Counted from the stretch's first letter, positions 52,940 to 64,000 are shown. The stretch: 64,000 nt of DNA from Schistocerca nitens (GCF_023898315.1 NC_064614.1:114173501-114237500); one strand, 5' to 3'. Notes: generated by a model not told the origin, from the sequence alone. Program-made: numbers and translations.

Positions 52940-53464
52940 CTGCAACAGACAGAGGTCAAGTTTCAAAACTGTCTTTTCGCTCTGTGTGCAGAAGTATAGC
53001 ACTAGGAAGCCTGTAAAAAGGATTATTTTTTTCTTTATCATTTAGTTCTGGTCATTATATGTAATGGTAAATGGCAGTAAATTCAAACAACACATCTATC
53101 AGAACGTAAGTATTTCAGGGTATATCATTGGTATAAGAGCCTGTTTTCGACTATCGAAACTGAACAATCGGTTGGTACAGTATGTAACGTTAAGCATATG
53201 TTGGGGAGCTATTCAGCCGCCTGGAATTGGTACGTGGTGAGGTGAATTTCTTCGAGCAGCTAAACACTAGCTGGTGTGGCCCAGTGCCCAGCCCAGTTGA
53301 GGTGACTGATATGGCCCTGTCCCAGGTGCAGAAGTGCCAGCGAATGGACGGATGGGAGTAAATCCCCCATGCTGGTAATTTGGACGACAGTAGATCGGTA
53401 AGCAGCCGTGCACGCCGATGCTGCAGCGTGAGTTGTCGTGGTCATGAACGGGAGTGTGGTTCTT

Positions 53465-53955
53465 TTTTTGTTAATATTTGATTTTTTCTTTTATTTTCTT
53501 TAAATATTTGTATTTCTCCATTTCTCTTATGTTGGTTATTTTTTTTATTCGTTGTTGTTTATTTCTAAAAGTTTTACTCTTACTTGTTTATCACTTTTTC
53601 TTTGCATTATATGTATGTTTTGTTAAACTAAATGTTCTTTTTGCACTAATTTTATTTAATTATCAAGTGATCTTGGATTTAGCAATTGATTTAGTATCGG
53701 CATAATTCGTGCCAGCAGCTGCGGTTATACGATTGATACAAGTGAATATTATAGGTTAAAACAGTTGTTTATATTGTTTAGGTTAAAATATAAATTTGTA
53801 AGGTGAAATGTTAAAATTTGTTTGTACTCTTTTTCTGAATCTGTGAAATTTAAATAATAAATTAGGATTATATACCCTATTATTTTAAATGTTAATTATA
53901 CTTACCAGAGTACTATAGTTAAGGTCCTTAAACCCAAAGAATTTGGCGGTATCTC
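53465..53955 (+). pseudogene. Nuclear copy of mitochondrial 12S rRNA (NUMT)
   Basis: Three conserved small-subunit rRNA blocks occur in the right order and spacing: 'gtgccagcagctgcggttat' (about 53710), 'ttatataccctattat' (about 53867) and 'aaagaatttggcggtat' (about 53936). The AT-rich sequence before the first block fits the insect 12S 5' part. The copy ends abruptly at about 53955 at the Tc1 fragment, so the 3' third of the rRNA is missing. It is a pseudogene and not a working rRNA. Confidence 0.85.
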
Positions 53956-53956
53956 A

Positions 53957-54433
53957 TTCCATTGAGAGGTGCTGTGGTAGCTGTACGATCTGCCACTGCT
54001 GCCTTTACAGTACTACGAGCCTGGTGGGGTCTGTTTTGCGTTGACATCCGGAACCTTGTCTACGCATGTGAGGACGTTCACGTGACCACTGACACCAGAA
54101 TCGTTGCAGAACTGACGTGGCACGTCCAACTTGTGTGCAGTTCTCCGAAAGGACCATCCCGCTACTCGCTCAGTTGGCTGTAGGAAGTGCGTCTCCGTGG
54201 CATGGTTGCCTGCTTACTTCACACGTTTGCACCACACTGAGCATTCTGGAAGCATTCCGTATTAAAGAGTGGACAGAGATGGCGCTCTCGTAACTATGCC
54301 GCTACACTATCGGTTGGCGGACGACGTTGAAATTATTGTCAGTTCAGCTGCTATCCTCCAAGTGGCATATGGAGGCATCATATCAAAATCGACACCGTCT
54401 TTCCAGGTGTACTAATTTCTTTTTCTGGCGGTG
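53957..54433 (-). mobile_element. Tc1-like fragment, same family as 32022-35393
   Basis: Shares 'gcagttctccg', 'cgctcagttggctgtaggaa', 'ggttgcctgctt', 'ttggcggacgacgttga' and the end 'gtctttccaggtg' with 34950-35393. It is followed by TA (54434-54435). It holds only the region upstream of and including the transposase start. The left end is lost at the NUMT border. Confidence 0.75.
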
Positions 54434-54435
54434 TA

Positions 54436-55321
54436 TAAATGTAGCGTTCACTATATATCCTTCTTTACAGTTTTTCTACTATTTAGTACAATAATACTCT
54501 CAACTCCTCCCTTTCATTCACTGCGTTTGCTATAGTTCGCAGATTATAGTTGCTCATGTAATAAATAACTTTGTGAAACGAACAAATTTGCAACCCGCCG
54601 TTATACAGCGTGTGCGCGAATCTATCATACGTGTGTTTCATTCCGATTGCCCGAGAACTGCTGCTCGCACATTGTACTATATACTTCTGGGAACTGTATT
54701 TAAAGTCAGAGAATGATGTGTATTTTTCTTGATCCTGATTTTTTGTATGTTTGGGTAAAGATACAGGGCAAGTATGTGAGTACAGTTTTACATGGAACTT
54801 ATCACTGTTGACTAATACACTTGAGTTCATTCAGTGTAACGTAACGAGAGAGGTCATCCCTTGATTGCACGGTCATCTACACTATTTACATTTAGGTGAA
54901 CATTCCCGCTGTTATATGTGCCAGCGTTGAACATCACAGTATACCGAACTGTGGACAGTGAATGCCTCCAAAAACATGTTTAGAAAAAAAATTCACTTTG
55001 CACAAACGAAATTTTCGAAAAGAACCTGAAAGTACCCAGGAGAAAAGATGTGCGATAATGTTGGGAAACAGAGTAACAACGCTTGGATACTGAAGGTAAT
55101 TTATAAGTCAGCAGGTAGAAGAGTTCTAGAAAGACCGAAGAAGACATATGTAGAATAAAGAGTCCTGAAAATAAGAAAATGACGGAACTATAGATGTGCA
55201 GGTGACGCTACGAGATGCAATATGAAGAATGGATAGGAGCTCTAAAATCATACTTGGCAATAACGCAACACATACGAGACCACGGTTCATATGAGAATTC
55301 CCTGCAAAAAAGTTACGAACC
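54436..55321. other. Stretch with no recognised gene
   Basis: Near 55080-55200 a frame reading 'SAGRRVLERPKKTYVE' recalls the C-terminal 'GRPRxxW' region of RTE-type LINEs, too short to call. Nothing else was recognised. Confidence 0.4.
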
Positions 55322-55334
55322 ACGGAGAGGTCTC

Positions 55335-55513
55335 CCACGCCCGGGTTCCCGGGTTCGATTCCCGGCGGGGTCAGGGATTTTCTCTGCCTCGTGATGGCTG
55401 GGTGTTGTGTGCTGTCCTTAGGTTAGTTAGGTTTAAGTAGTTCTAAGTTCTAGGGGACTTATGACCACAGCAGTTGAGTCCCATAGTGCTCAGAGCCATT
55501 TGAACCATTTTGA
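55335..55513 (+). mobile_element. SINE with a variant tRNA head, plus strand
   Basis: Flanked by the 13-bp 'acggagaggtctc' (55322-55334 and 55514-55526). It starts 'ccacgcccgggttcccgggt', with the B box 'gggttcgattcccggcgggg' and the linker 'tcagggattttctctgcctc' as in the copy at 13391-13589. The common tail 'gagccatttgaaccatttt' follows. The 5' end is slightly truncated, lacking the A box. Confidence 0.92.
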
Positions 55514-56358
55514 ACGGAGAGGTCTCTGCAACTGTTTGAGGCGTCAACAAGGCGGAATGGCTCAACTAGCTATAGTGATACTTCTCAATATTTCTTTCTT
55601 TTTATATCCTACACCTAATGTATACTCTATTTGACCACAAGTATCTCAACATTTATAAGTGGACATTAATATGGTATGTATCTATCCTTCGCCTTTATGA
55701 TGAGCTGAACTCTGTTGCGGATACTTTAAAGAAGATTTCTGAATGTTTTGTAGGGAGCACATTGTGCTCATGTGGGAGCGATATAGATGTAAAACAATAA
55801 ACTGGTAGCCAAGATCGCAGGAATTCTTTTTATTCCATGACTACCGGTTTCAGCGAAACTAAAGCCGCCATCATCGGATCTAGGGAGGACAGAAAACACT
55901 ATAAAAGTGGGATTGTTTTCCACTTATATAACATGTATGCATATAAATTTATTTACATACCTTAGGACACATACAGGTTACAACATCAAGGCAAACAATG
56001 GTGATATTAATAGTTGCCTATAACACGCAGACCTTACAAAATTGTCGTAAGTAACACATAGGCGTCCAAGAGAGATGACATTATAAATGTTAAGTGTCTC
56101 CATCACATACAAGCGCAAGCTAGGTACTACCGCAACTACGGCTATGTTCTTACACTACAGGCCGCGTCGCGAGATAGCGCTAGCAGAAGAGGCGCCAATG
56201 AATGCTACAGCTCGCGTCATAACAGGCTCTGCAAGTGTGGTAACACTACGTCATTAGGGCTTGTACATAATTCTAGAGATTACTGTATCACGTAAACATA
56301 TACAAAACTTATGAAAGCTGCAGACCTACACGACTGCACATCTGCCTGGTCACAAATA

Positions 56359-57780
56359 CACTCCTGGAAATGGAAAAAAGAACACATTGACACCGGTGTG
56401 TCAGACCCACCATACTTGCTCCGGACACTGCGAGAGGGCTGTACAAGCAATGATCACACGCACGGCACAGCGGACACACCAGGAACCGCGGTGTTGGCCG
56501 TCGAATGGCGCTAGCTGCGCAGCATTTGTGCACCGCCGCCGTTAGTATCAGCCAGTTTGCCGTGGCATACGGAGCTCCATCGCAGTCTTTAACACTGGTA
56601 GCATGCCGCGACAGCGTGGACGTGAACCGTATGTGCAGTTTACGGACTTTGAGCGAGGGCGTATAGTGGGCATGCGGGAGGCCGGGTGGACGTACCGCAG
56701 AATTGCTCAACACGTGGGGCGTGAGGTCTCCACAGTACATCGATGTTGTCGCCAGTGGTCGGCGGAAGGTGCACGTGCCCGTCGACCTGGGACCAGACCG
56801 CAGCGACGCACGGATGCACGCCAAGACCGTAGGATCCTACGCAGTGCCGTAGGGGACCGCACCGCCACTTCCCAGCAAATTAGGGACACTGTTGCTCCTG
56901 GGGTATCGGCGAGGACCATTAGCAGCCGTCTCCATGAAGCTGGGCTACGGTCCCGCACACCGTTAGGCCGTCTTCCGCTCACGCCCCAACATCGTGCAGC
57001 CCGCCTCCAGTGGTGTCGCGACAGGCGTGAATGGAGGGACGAATGGAGACGTGTCGTCTTCAGCGATGAGAGTCGCTTCTGCCTTGGTGCCAATGATGGT
57101 CGTATGCGTGTTTGGCGCCGTGCAGGTGAGCGCCACAATCAGGACTGCATACGACCGAGGCACACAGGGCCAACACCCGGCATCATGGTGTGGGGAGCGA
57201 TCTCCTACACTGGCCGTACACCACTGGTGATCGTCGAGGGGACACTGAATAGTGCACGGTACATCCAAACCGTCATCTAACCCATCGTTCTACCATTCCT
57301 AGACCGGCAAGGTAACGTGCTGTTCCAACAGGACAATGCACGTCCGCATGTATCCCGTGCCACCCAACGTGCTCTAGAAGGTGTAAGTCAACTACCCTGG
57401 CCAGCAAGATCTCCGGATCTGTCCCCCATTGAGCATGTTTGGGACTGGATGAAGCGTCGTCTCAGGCGGTCTGCACGTCCAGCACGAACGCTGGTCCAAC
57501 TGAGGCGCCAGGTGGAAATGGCATGGCAAGCCGTTCCACAGGACTACATCCAGCATCTCTACGATCGTCTCCATGGGAGAATAGCAGCCTGCATTGCTGC
57601 GAAAGGTGGATATACACTGTACTAGTGCCGACATTGTGCATGCTCTGTTGCCTGTGTCTATGTGCCTGTGGTTCTGTCAGTGTGATCATGTGATGTATCT
57701 GACCCCAGGAATGTGTCAATAAAGTTTCCCCTTCCTGGGACAATGAATTCACGGTGTTCTTATTTCAATTTCCAGGAGTG
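56359..57780 (+). mobile_element. Tc1-like transposon, DD32E family, copy 3
   Basis: TA at 56357-56358 and 57781-57782, ends 'cactcctggaaatggaaaaa' and 'tatttcaatttccaggagtg', 1422 bp. It interrupts one of the tandem repeat units of the foldback element. Confidence 0.95.
56603..57625 (+). pseudogene. Tc1/mariner-superfamily transposase, copy 3, one nonsense codon
   Basis: The same 340-codon gene as copies 1 and 2. A single in-frame stop, TAA at 57278-57280, stands where the others have Glu in 'TVIEPIVLP'. Otherwise the frame is complete, with 'VVFSDESRFC', 'FQQDNARPHV' and 'SPDLSPIEHVW'. It keeps 'DNARPH', which the DD34E relative at 16 kb also has and which is probably the ancestral form. 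The stop removes the second and third catalytic residues, so this copy is inactive. Confidence 0.93.
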
Positions 57781-57784
57781 TACA

Positions 57785-58245
57785 ACATACCGAAAAGCAA
57801 ATTCAGATTTCATGAGAACTGCGGAATTACAAAAATGTATATCTGTCAGGTCCTATACGTAATAAGATACGATCATATACAGATATTTTATGGAATCTGC
57901 GGGGTTACACACAGCACATCAGTCTGGTGATATATAAAATCTACGGAGAGTATATACAAATTTTAAGAACATTACAGGGTTACACAGTGCATACCCATCT
58001 GGTCATATATAAAAATACCAATAAAACAGACTTTGCTTATGAGCGCAGATTTTTCCGGTCATAGCAAATGCAAATCTGCCTGGTTACATATAAAACATAC
58101 CGAAAAGAAATGCAATTTTTCTCAGACTGCCGAGTGCACATCTGTCGGGTCATATATAAAACCTATCAAAAGTCATATATAAATTTAAGAACACTGCAGG
58201 GTTACACAAATGCATATCCGTCTGGTCTTATATTAAAAACATGTA
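57785..58245. repeat. Degenerate tandem repeats, unit about 85-90 bp
   Basis: About five to six units share 'gcatatctgtctggtcatat' and 'ataaaacataccgaaaag'-type cores plus 'gaacactgcagggttacaca'. Another unit lies before the transposon at about 56300-56357 ('gcacatctgcctggtcacaa'). The copies differ by many substitutions and small indels. Confidence 0.75.
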
Positions 58246-59474
58246 TACATGTTAGATATTTGGAATCTAAGTCCACTTTCATAGTGTTTTCTATCCTCCC
58301 TATATACTATGATGGCGGCTTTAGTTTTGCCGCAACCGGTAATCACGGAATAAAAAGAATGCCTGCGATCTTGGCTACCAGTTTATTGTTTTCTTAATAT
58401 TTGTTGAGGAATGACAGCCCATTCTTCCTGAAGAGCCGAAACCAGAGAAAGTAGCGATATTGGACACTGGAGTCTGGAGCGAAGTGTACGCTCTAACTCA
58501 TCTGAGATGTGTTCCACTGGCCTCAAGTCTGGACTTTGGGTTGTCTAGTCGATTTCAGGAATGCTATTGTTCACAAACTATTGGTGCTGCTTTTTGACTG
58601 GTTGCATTTCCACCCAGTCAAAAACACTATCGTCTCCGAACTGTTCCGCTAATGTACGGAGTACACAATACTGTAAAACGTGTTCATACCCTCCCGCATT
58701 TATCATTTCCTTAAGCGCAATGAGGGGAACACACCCCTCCACACTCCACTGTTGGCAGCCACCGTTCTCCGGGCTTTAGCCAAATCTGAACACTTCCGTG
58801 ATATTGCCGTATAGTATAGCGTGACTCGCTCTACAAGTCACTCGTTTCCAGTCACACACTGTCCACTGGCGTAGCCCTTTACACCACATCAAGCATCGCT
58901 TAGGACTGACGACAGAAATGTGTGGGTTGTAAGGAGCTGCGTGACCACTGTACTCCATCCTTTATATCTCGCTACTCACAGTCATTGTACTAGCCGGACA
59001 GCTCATAGTACTCTGGAAGTCACGAGTGATTGCATCTGCTGATTTCAAACGATTTTTTTACAACCAACCTCGGCGGTACTAGACAGTCCCTGTCTGCCAG
59101 TAGGTGAGGTCTGCCCGGTCTTGGTTTAGATGTGATTATTCCTTTGCGTTTCCGCTTCGCAGTCACATCACCAACAGTCGATTTGGGTGCCTTTAGAAGG
59201 TTGAAATGTCCCTAATGGATTCGTTACTCAGGTGACATCCAGTGACTGATCCACGTTCGAAGACACTGACCTATCCTGACCAATCCATTCTGCTGTTACC
59301 GTATCTCTGTTGGCAACACAACACTCCCCACCTCCTTCTGTACCGGCAGATACACGTCTAGTGACATCTATTGGTCAATTCCGCATGATATAGATTATCT
59401 GGATACTTTTGATCAGATACTGTATTCAGTGAGTATCCAAAATTGCTAAATTCTTTTTCATCCGATGTAACCTA

Positions 59475-60601
59475 TGTGATCAAAAGTATCCGGACACCTG
59501 GCTGAAAATGACTTAAAAGTTCGTGGCGCCCTCCATCGGTAATGCTTGAATTCAATATGGTGTTGGCCAACCCTAAGCCTTGATGACAGCTTTAACTTCC
59601 GCAGGCATACGTTCAATCAGGTGCTGGAAGGTTTCTTGGGGAATGGCAACCCATTCTTTTCGGAGTGCTGCAGTGAGGAGAGGTATCGATATCGGTCGGC
59701 GAGGCCTTCGAAAACATCAGAAAGGTGTAGTATAGGATACAGGTTAGGACACTATGAAGGCCAGTCCATTACGGGGAAGTTATTGTCATGTAACCACTCC
59801 GACACAGGCCATGCATTATGAACAGGTGCTCGATCGTGTTGAAAGATGCAATCGCCATCCCCGAATTGCTCTTCAACAGTGGGAGCAAGAAGATGCTTAA
59901 ACATCAATGTCGGCCTGTGCAAGGCCCCTCGATGAAAAACACTACCACACCATAACACCATCGCCTCCGAATTTTACTGTTGGTACTACACACGCTGGCA
60001 GATGACGTTCACTGGGCATTCGCCATACACACATCCTGCCATCGGGTCTCCACATTGTGTACCATGATTCGTCACTCCACACAACGTTTTTCCACTATTC
60101 AATTGTTCAATGTTTACGTCCCTTATATCAAGCGAGGCGTCGTTTGGCATTTACCGGTGTGATGTGTGGCTTATGAGCAGCCGCTCGACCATGAAATTTA
60201 AGTTTACTCACCTCCCGCCTAACTGTCATAGTACTTGTAGTGGTTCCTGATGTGATGGTCTGGATAGATGTCTACCTATTACACGTTATGATTCTCTTCA
60301 ACTGTCGGCGGTCTCTGTCTGCCAACAGACGAGGTCGAATTGTACGCTTTTGTGGTGTACGTGTCCCTTCACGTTTCCACTTCGCTATCGCACGGAAACA
60401 GTGGACCTAGGGATGTTTAAGAGTGTGCAAATCTTCCGTACAGACATATGACACAAATGACACACAATAACCTGACCACGTTCGAAGTCCGTGAGTTCCG
60501 CGGAGCTCCCCATTCTGCTCTCTCACGGTGCCTAATGACTACTGAGGCGACTAGTATGAAAAACGTATGTTTTTGCAATTGTCCGGATGCGTTTGATCAC
60601 A
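59475..60601 (-). mobile_element. Tc1-like transposon relic (1127 bp)
   Basis: TA on both sides (59473-59474 and 60602-60603). Ends are 'tgtgatcaaaagtatccgga' and, inverted, 'gtccggatgcgtttgatcac' plus 'a'. The minus strand carries transposase remnants, for example 'GDGDCIFQHDRAPVHNA' (the second catalytic Asp region) and 'ALHRPTLMFKHLLAPTVEEQ' near 59900. Frames are broken. The adjacent relic at 55623-59422 has a similar terminal repeat, so the two are cousins. Confidence 0.75.
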
Positions 60602-60603
60602 TA

Positions 60604-62740
60604 GTGTATCATAAAAATTTATTATTCACACTATAGTTTACAAACTACTGATTATAACGATACAATTAGTTTATATACTAACATTTTATTCATTAAAATA
60701 TTTCAATTTTAGTGTCATGCAAACTCAGGCACTTTAAAATTTGATCCCGCTAGTAACCGTCCGTTTCAACATTGACATATCTTATTTGAAAGCCACAGTT
60801 TTTTGTGTTTGAAATAAACATATTATTTTTTCCGAAACCAGATATTTCAAAAGCTATACACTTTCAGAATTTTCTGTTTTCTTTTTCCAGAATATTCGAA
60901 TCTTGAACGTAATTTGTCCTAAATCCGTTGTTATAGTTTTGAGCCTTGATTTTTCTGTTGCCAAAAACGCATAACTTTCCCAAAATAACATGTTAGCTAA
61001 AGAAATATCCAAATTATAAAATGAAAAATGTCGTAGTGCGCTTGGAGAGCCCAGTACACATTAAAACTTTCTCGTATCATTTTGCCAATTTCTTTGTTAT
61101 ACAGCGTATAGTTAATCAAGATGACTTCAATGACTAATCAGTTTTGTGTTGATTTTTCGACTTTTTTGTTATTATCTAAACTGTAATAGCTTATCATATT
61201 ACTATTTTATCAGTTTTATATTTTACCTGTGACCGATTGTTACGAAACTAGTTATGATGTACTAAGCAACTAGTACGTCAGTGGCTGAGATTAAATTATA
61301 TTCATACGTTATAGGCTGCTGACCCGAAAGTCTCTATCGCAATGGAAAAAATCATGCAGTTTCAGACAATTTTAATGTATGTAAATCAATCCAGAAGTTC
61401 CCAGAATTGATATGATGATTATAGCAGGATATTTAAGGGATTTAATATTTCTTGATTTAGTAGCAGTAACAAATACTGCTCATGTTCCAGCAACACGTCG
61501 AGTAACTAATGACGTAACTAAGACAACGTTAGGTGGTATAGCATATCGAAATACAGCGTAATGGAAAGCATGGAATAAATTCTTTGTGTTAGTTCAGAAA
61601 TTACGAACTCCGATTCTGTAGATGTTGGCAAAGGAGATCGTAAAAGCCCAAGGAAAACCGTTAGTGTGTGAACGGAGTAAGAGGTTACGTAAAGGACGAA
61701 CAAGCACTGGAGATGATGCCAAGCCACGTGTCTACTCTCACCGTGACTAAAACATGGAGCACGTGGGTCAAAACAGCTGCGGAGATTATTGATAACATTA
61801 CGAATCGCGAGGCCGTTTTACAGTATTCTGTTTGACGGTCTGAACGTGCATCGATTTGTTACCTAATTTTTTTGGCGTCATTCTGGAACACGTGTAACGT
61901 TATGAAAGGACGACTCACTGCTAGAGTGGCGGCGCTGAATGTTTGTTGGTGGGCTAACGAAGCAAGACACGCAAGGTCAGCATAAAATTCAGATGCCTGA
62001 ACGACCAACTCGGGTTCTCACGAGGCTGTAGCGTGGCTGAGAGGACTTTGAGATGAAACAGTGGCAGCTAAGATGGACGATACGAAAAATGAATATTGTG
62101 TATTTTAACGAAATTAAGTTACAGACCCTACAAACATGATACAAAAGAAGCAAGTACATCAAAAAAATCGCAGCGATGAACTCACTGCCACTCCAGCGAT
62201 TTTCTAGAATGGTTATTATAAAAGTTACTGTTGTTTTAACCATGACGGATTATAGAAACCATAACAAATGAATCCCTGGAGCAATCTGATCGTATGAAAG
62301 TTTATGAAGTCAGTAAAGACCAAAACACGCTGGTTCTTAAATCAAGCATGTGTATAAAGAATTACCTGAGTATGTTGAAAGTCATTCTGGAAATGTGAAA
62401 ATACAGGATATCTCATAAAGAATATACATTTTACAAAGAATTATGTTGTCAAAACTATCGATCGCAGCAACAGGCTCTGTTATTGGAAGAAGGAATACAT
62501 TATCTAACTCATATTCACTGTCGGTAGACGTTGGTTGACTTCTGTTTGATTGATTACCGCCACATGTTACAAAATGGCTACTCCGCAACATAAATCGTGT
62601 TGTGTAATTCCGTGATTACAGTGCAAGGGCGTTTCAGGTTGAGGTATTAAACTGATCCTCCAAATGGATGGAATATTCGCAGATCGTATCGACAATTTGT
62701 AGACTCAGGATGTGTATGTAAAGGAAAGAGTGACTAGAAA
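60604..62740. other. Stretch with no recognised gene
   Basis: AT-rich. Short frames at 61518-61727, 61989-62243 and 62382-62591 have no recognised motif. 'acgaaactagttatgatg' near 61240 recalls the foldback-arm style but has no clear partner. Confidence 0.45.
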
Positions 62741-62745
62741 CGGAG

Positions 62746-62935
62746 TACTGGCTCGGATTAGGGAAGGATGGAGACGGAAGGCGGTCGTGGCGTTTCGGAG
62801 GAACCATACCGGAATTTGCCTTAAGCGATTTAGGGAAGTCACAAAAAACCTCAGTCAGGATGGTCGGACGTAGATTTGAACAGTCATCCTTCCGAATGAG
62901 AGTCCAGTGTGCTAACCTCTGCGCTACCCCTCTAG
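62746..62935 (-). mobile_element. tRNA-derived SINE, second family, minus strand
   Basis: The minus strand starts 'ggggtagcgcagaggttagc' (A box), then 'gactgttcaaatctacgtcc' (B box). The body 'cttccctaaatcgcttaagg' / 'ggcaaattccggtatggttc' and 'ccatccttccctaatccga' follow, features of a widespread arthropod tRNA-SINE recalled from other insects. Flanking duplications could not be fixed. Confidence 0.75.
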
Positions 62936-62939
62936 ACGG

Positions 62940-63705
62940 ATGGAAAGAATTCGATTTCTCTCCAGAAGGGAGTGTGGGAGGGCTTTCAGTTCCATAGGGA
63001 TGGCAGGAGGCTTTTCACGACGCCTCAATATCAGGGGAATGAGTGCTTCCTGGGTTGCAGCCAGTTTTCGTGGGAACTAGTCCTGTTTCCATATATGCCT
63101 ATTGTGGACCGATAGTGGCACTAGTCCGCTTGCCACAGGCACGGATGCCGCCAGTCACCATAGCTTTCTCGTGAGGGACCTTGAGGAATAAATTTGCCTA
63201 TCTGTCCCCACATCAAAGAGGAAACATACTGGCGTGAGCAAAGTCGTTGCTTCCTCCAAATTATGGACTGCCCAATCCAAAATAACGTCCCTGCCATCAG
63301 ACGTGGTGCAGACAGTGTTGGCCAATGGAGACAGTTCGAAACCAGTAGCCGGCCGCGGTGGTCTATCGGTTCTAGGCGCGCAGTCCGGAACCGCGCGACT
63401 GCTACGGTCGCAGGTTCGAATCCTGCATCGAGCATGGATGTGTATGATGTCCTTAGGTTAGTTAGGTTTAAGTAGTTCTAAGTTCTAGGGGACTGATGAC
63501 CACAGATGTTAAGTCCCATAGTGCTCAGAGCCATTTGAACCATTTTTTCGAAACCAGTACCAGCCTCATGAATCGTAGTGATGCCTTTTGCAAGGTTTGA
63601 ATAGGAAGTTTCTGCTGCTTTTTTCTGTTTCTGCGTAGAAAAGAGAACACATTCGTTTGTCAGGTTGGCAAAAGCATTCAATCTCCCCCCCGCCCCCAAG
63701 TGGAA
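62940..63705 (-). pseudogene. Unidentified coding fossil interrupted by a SINE
   Basis: Minus-strand DNA on both sides of the SINE at 63348-63546 forms one continuing reading frame. On the upstream side it reads 'NAFANLTNECVLFSTQKQKK' and 'IHEAGTGFE'; on the downstream side 'GRDVILDWAVHNLEEATTLL', 'VCFLFDVGTDRQIYSSRS' and 'LRRREKPPAIPMELKALPHS'. Composition and hydrophobic pattern look like real protein. It is broken in a few places. The family is unknown to me: a host gene copy or the ORF of an unrecognised mobile or virus-like element are both possible. Confidence 0.5.
63348..63546 (+). mobile_element. tRNA-headed SINE, plus strand
   Basis: Exact 13-bp duplication 'ttcgaaaccagta' (63335-63347 and 63547-63559). 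Head 'gccggccgcggtggtctatc', B box 'gcaggttcgaatcctgcatc', body and tail as in the copy at 12709-12914. It is inserted in the coding fossil of 62940-63705. Confidence 0.93.
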
Positions 63706-64000
63706 CTTGGGAATTGCGGGAGTTCAGGACAGAACTTGAACTGAAGATGATTCGCACCCGGGTCTGATTTGGGACCTCTTACTGTAGTTGAAGAACGTGA
63801 GTTTCACTTAGGCAGTAGCGTATTCCAACTTCTGAGCAGCTTGTAGCTAACTCATTTAATTATGCGTCTTGACTCGTCAGCCCTGTACTATTTACAGGCA
63901 TTTTATTTTAGTTTGAAACAGCTTTCAGAACACTGATCTGTATTAAACATCGTAGGTCTTCACATGATTAGTTAAATAAAAGTTTTGTTTTCTCAATCTG

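Larger units (their letters stand above)
55793..58395. mobile_element. Foldback element with tandem repeats inside
   Basis: The inverted arms of about 145 bp are 55793-55940 ('aaaacaataaactggtagcc', 'ctaccggtttcagcgaaact', 'aaagccgccatcatcgg') and 58250-58395 ('tgatggcggctttagttttg', 'ggctaccagtttattgtttt'). Its interior holds tandem repeats (57785-58245) and the third DD32E transposon. It lies inside a Tc1-like element. Arms plus internal tandem repeats recall the Drosophila FB layout, but no protein of its own was seen. Confidence 0.8.
55623..59422 (-). mobile_element. Tc1-like transposon relic split by a foldback element
   Basis: The left end 'ctatttgaccacaagtatct' follows TA (55621-55622) and the right end 'ggatacttttgatcagatac' plus 'tg' precedes TA (59423-59424). 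The inner pieces 55623-55792 and 58396-59422 continue each other ('tgaatgtttt' / 'tgttgaggaatgacagccca'). The transposase on the minus strand is badly decayed. Removing the insertion leaves about 1.2 kb. Confidence 0.75.

Noticed and set aside
52775-53041. A protein with an N-terminal hydrophobic stretch running into an Arg-rich region
   Set aside because: The hydrophobic part lies upstream of a strong splice acceptor at 52940-52941 and reads like intron sequence. Only the GC-rich part is a plausible exon.
1-64000. CRISPR arrays, operons, ribosome binding sites or bacterial insertion sequences
   Set aside because: No regularly spaced short repeats and no bacterial gene layout were seen; the repeats are eukaryotic transposable elements.

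Overview
The window reads as nuclear DNA of a large, repeat-rich arthropod genome, most likely an orthopteran insect of the grasshopper/locust type. The evidence is the mix of families: tRNA-headed SINEs with one shared 3' tail, RTE-type and CR1/Jockey-type LINEs, many Tc1/mariner transposons, inverted-repeat (foldback) elements, a nuclear copy of mitochondrial 12S rRNA, and no dense gene structure. Family names rest on motifs read by eye; no database was searched. No complete conventional host gene was found. Two short GC-rich blocks with splice-like borders on the minus strand (39028-39159 and 52779-52939) are the only host exon candidates, so the window may lie in an intron or beside a gene.

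Layout. 0-9 kb: a Tc1 transposon (721-5255) split by a near full-length RTE LINE (1596-4900), then a SINE, a foldback repeat and a Penelope-like relic. 9-15 kb: two decayed mariners and two SINEs in otherwise featureless AT-rich DNA. 15-20 kb: a CR1-like LINE (minus) holding a DD34E Tc1-like element and a tRNA-like repeat. 21.6-23 kb: a Tc1-like element with an intact 340-residue transposase (DD32E spacing). 23-30 kb: AT-rich DNA with old LINE relics, a SINE and a strong hairpin. 30-36 kb: a CR1-like LINE fragment, then a Tc1-like element split by a SINE and by a second RTE copy. 37-39 kb: SINEs and a tRNA-containing repeat with a 14-bp target duplication.

39.6-50.4 kb is one dead Jockey/CR1-like LINE cut into five pieces by successive insertions: a palindromic MITE, a 2.8-kb element with TG...CA ends and a 4-bp duplication that carries an intact zinc-knuckle ORF behind a TATA box, a foldback element (itself hit by a self-inverted mariner and a CR1-like LINE), and the second DD32E transposon. 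50.8-54.4 kb: a CR1-like LINE holding an L2-like LINE tail, a GC-rich exon candidate, a 12S NUMT and a Tc1 fragment. 55.3-60.6 kb: a SINE, then a three-level nest (Tc1 > foldback > DD32E copy 3), then another Tc1. 60.6-64 kb: mostly featureless, then a tRNA-type SINE and an unidentified coding fossil interrupted by a SINE.

The genes here work mainly for the elements: LINE endonuclease/reverse transcriptases mobilise their own RNA and probably the SINEs, and DDE transposases cut and paste TA-flanked elements. Most are dead. The exceptions are one or two DD32E transposases and the zinc-knuckle ORF, which are uninterrupted.
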